Shown in pieces: positions 4,679 to 5,745 of a stretch of DNA of 5,745 nucleotides. The stretch lies in the NCBI GenBank assembly GCA_014382465.1, contig JACNJP010000456.1, positions 1 through 5,745 on the forward strand, in the 5' to 3' direction. Position numbers and translations under genes: made by a program. Each line of letters begins with the position of its first letter. The stretch's first letter is position 1. Under the pieces are notes generated by a model. It had not been told where the DNA came from. It did not search any database and saw only the letters and a program-made list of their open reading frames with translations. Origin of the DNA: Planctomycetota bacterium. Its GTDB lineage: Bacteria > Planctomycetota > UBA1135.

Positions 4679-5745
4679 ATGGCCAACGCCCTCCAGAACC
4701 CCCGAAGCCCGATCTCCCGCACCTTGCGGGTACTCCGCGCTTTGTTCGTGGTGATGGCGGCCGGCCTGCTGTGCCTCGGCCTGCTCGGCTTCCTGGCGGT
4801 CGAGCAGACCGCCCAGCCGGCCTTCTGCGGCAGCTGCCACAACATGGTGCCGTACATCGATACCTGGAGGGCCTCGGCCCACGCCGACGTCGCCTGCATC
4901 GAGTGCCACTACGAGCCCGGCGCGCGTGAGACCTTGTTGGGCAAGTTCAAGGCCATCACCCAGGTGGCCAAGTACGTCACCAGCACCGAGAGCAAGCCCT
5001 ACGCCGAGGTCGCCGACCAGAGCTGCCTGCGCGCCGGATGCCACTCGGTTCCCAGCCTGACCGGGACGATCCCGTTCGGGCGCGTGGCCTTCGAGCACCG
5101 CGACCACGTGCTCGAGAGCCGCCGGGGGCGCCAGCTCCAGTGCACCTCCTGCCACAACCACGTGCTCGAGGGCGAGCACTTCAACGTCTCCGAGTCGGTC
5201 TGCTTCAGCTGCCACTTCATGCCGGAGGCCGACGGCTCGCTGCCGCCGCACTCCGACTGCCTGATCTGCCACGGTCCCCCGATGGACATGATCGAGGTCG
5301 CGGGCAAGGACTTCGTCCACAGCGACTTCACCGGCCGCGGCGTGCGCTGCCAGCAGTGCCACACCTCGGTGGTCAAGGGCAAGGGCGAGGTGCGCCAGGA
5401 GCGCTGCCACACCTGCCACGAAGAGGAGGGCCACATCAGCCGCATCGGCGAGCCCGAGTTCCTGCACGAGCAGCACGTCACCGAGCACGGCGTGGAGTGC
5501 TTCCAGTGCCACGACGAGATCCGCCACGGCCTGCTGCCGCACGACCCCTTCGAGTCCGGGCAGAACGACTGCCGCTCGTGCCACCAGCCCAGCCATGACC
5601 CGGGCCTCGCGGTCCTAGCGGGCACCGGCGCGGTCGGGGCCCCCCACCGCCCGAGCCGGCCGCCCGAGCCCCCGGGGGACCGCCTCTCGCGCCCCACCCG
5701 CCCCCCCGCGACCCCCCGCCCGGCCCCCCGCCCCCCCCCCCCCCC
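4679..5745 (+). CDS. NapC/NirT-type multihaem cytochrome c (at least ten haem sites), incomplete at 3' end
   Basis: The frame is open from the ATG at 4679, 3 bases after the previous stop, to the window end: 355 codons and no stop. A short basic N-terminus (RTLRVLR, 14-20) leads into one membrane anchor (about 21-42), then FCGSCHNMVPYIDTW (49-63) and CIECHYEPGA (73-82), the classic NapC/NirT start that docks at the membrane and takes electrons from quinol or a membrane partner. CXXCH sites begin at residues 50, 73, 155, 175, 194, 224, 243, 274 and 298, and one CX4CH site, CLRAGCH, lies at 116-122, giving ten haems. Four is usual for NapC itself, so this is an extended form with a long periplasmic multihaem region. 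It probably carries electrons from the complex to periplasmic or outer-membrane acceptors. Beyond residue ~308 there are no haem sites, and the Pro/Arg-rich translation from base ~5640 is doubtful because the DNA there looks unreliable. The true C-terminus is unknown. Confidence 0.9.
   Translation, partial: MANALQNPRSPISRTLRVLRALFVVMAAGLLCLGLLGFLAVEQTAQPAFCGSCHNMVPYIDTWRASAHADVACIECHYEPGARETLLGKFKAITQVAKYVTSTESKPYAEVADQSCLRAGCHSVPSLTGTIPFGRVAFEHRDHVLESRRGRQLQCTSCHNHVLEGEHFNVSESVCFSCHFMPEADGSLPPHSDCLICHGPPMDMIEVAGKDFVHSDFTGRGVRCQQCHTSVVKGKGEVRQERCHTCHEEEGHISRIGEPEFLHEQHVTEHGVECFQCHDEIRHGLLPHDPFESGQNDCRSCHQPSHDPGLAVLAGTGAVGAPHRPSRPPEPPGDRLSRPTRPPATPRPAPRPPPP
5640..5745. repeat. C-rich low-complexity tail ending in a run of 15 C
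   Basis: From about 5640 the sequence becomes almost entirely C with some G and very few A or T. It has repeated C runs and ends in 15 consecutive C (5731-5745). The change from normal coding sequence is abrupt, and the encoded Pro/Arg string has no relation to the cytochrome before it. It is best read as low-quality or artefactual sequence at a contig end, though a genuine proline-rich linker cannot be excluded. Confidence 0.6.

Noticed and set aside
4574..5596. Minus-strand open frame (340 codons) opposite the NapC/NirT-type cytochrome
   Set aside because: Val/Ala/Leu/Gly-rich shadow with no motif. The + strand frame has ten haem sites and is continuous through the region.

Overview
The window is a very GC-rich bacterial segment. 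Codon third positions are almost always G or C, which explains the long spurious reading frames in the other frames. It carries one tightly packed operon on the + strand that encodes a membrane-bound quinol/cytochrome c electron-transfer system. Nothing identifies the species. The gene content (DsrO/HmcB-like Fe-S protein, ten-helix NrfD-like protein, split cytochrome b, Rieske protein, large multihaem cytochromes) suggests a GC-rich respiratory bacterium with many c-type cytochromes, for example a former deltaproteobacterium, an acidobacterium or a related lineage. That is inference only. No tRNA, rRNA, CRISPR array, insertion sequence or integration site was seen.

Layout. Positions 1-225 hold the C-terminal end of a [4Fe-4S] electron-transfer subunit, cut by the window edge. 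Positions 236-1483 encode a ten-helix NrfD/DsrP/HmcC-type quinone-interacting membrane subunit. An 83-base gap, the only noticeable one, separates this first module from the second. The second module is a Rieske protein (1567-2217), a cytochrome b N-terminal-half protein resembling cytochrome b6 (2221-2874) and a cytochrome b C-terminal-half protein resembling subunit IV (2871-3455). It is followed by a nine-haem cytochrome c with a C-terminal membrane anchor (3455-4675) and a NapC/NirT-type cytochrome c with at least ten haem sites (4679 to the window end, incomplete). From 1567 on the genes are 3 bases apart or overlap by 1-4 bases, so they are probably translationally coupled.

How the parts may work together (inference). 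The NrfD/Fe-S pair and the Rieske/cytochrome b set are two separate quinone-handling modules. The multihaem cytochromes sit where cytochrome c1 or f would be in a classical bc complex and would carry electrons into the periplasm.

The most unusual points are these. (1) The Rieske protein and the subunit IV-like protein each carry an extra N-terminal domain of about 65-75 residues. The two domains resemble each other and the small ferredoxin-like regulatory domain (FXD) at the N-terminus of some DAHP synthases. Both are predicted to lie on the cytoplasmic face. (2) The cytochrome b half keeps the histidine pair for haem bL but has Gln and Trp where the two haem bH ligands should be. (3) The PEWY quinol-site motif reads ALWF. 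(4) The Rieske cluster boxes are altered (CTHLDPC and CPCHGG). Together these suggest a bc-like complex that does not run a standard Q cycle and may have acquired a cytoplasmic sensory or assembly domain. The last ~105 bases are an almost pure C-rich tail and look like unreliable contig-end sequence.
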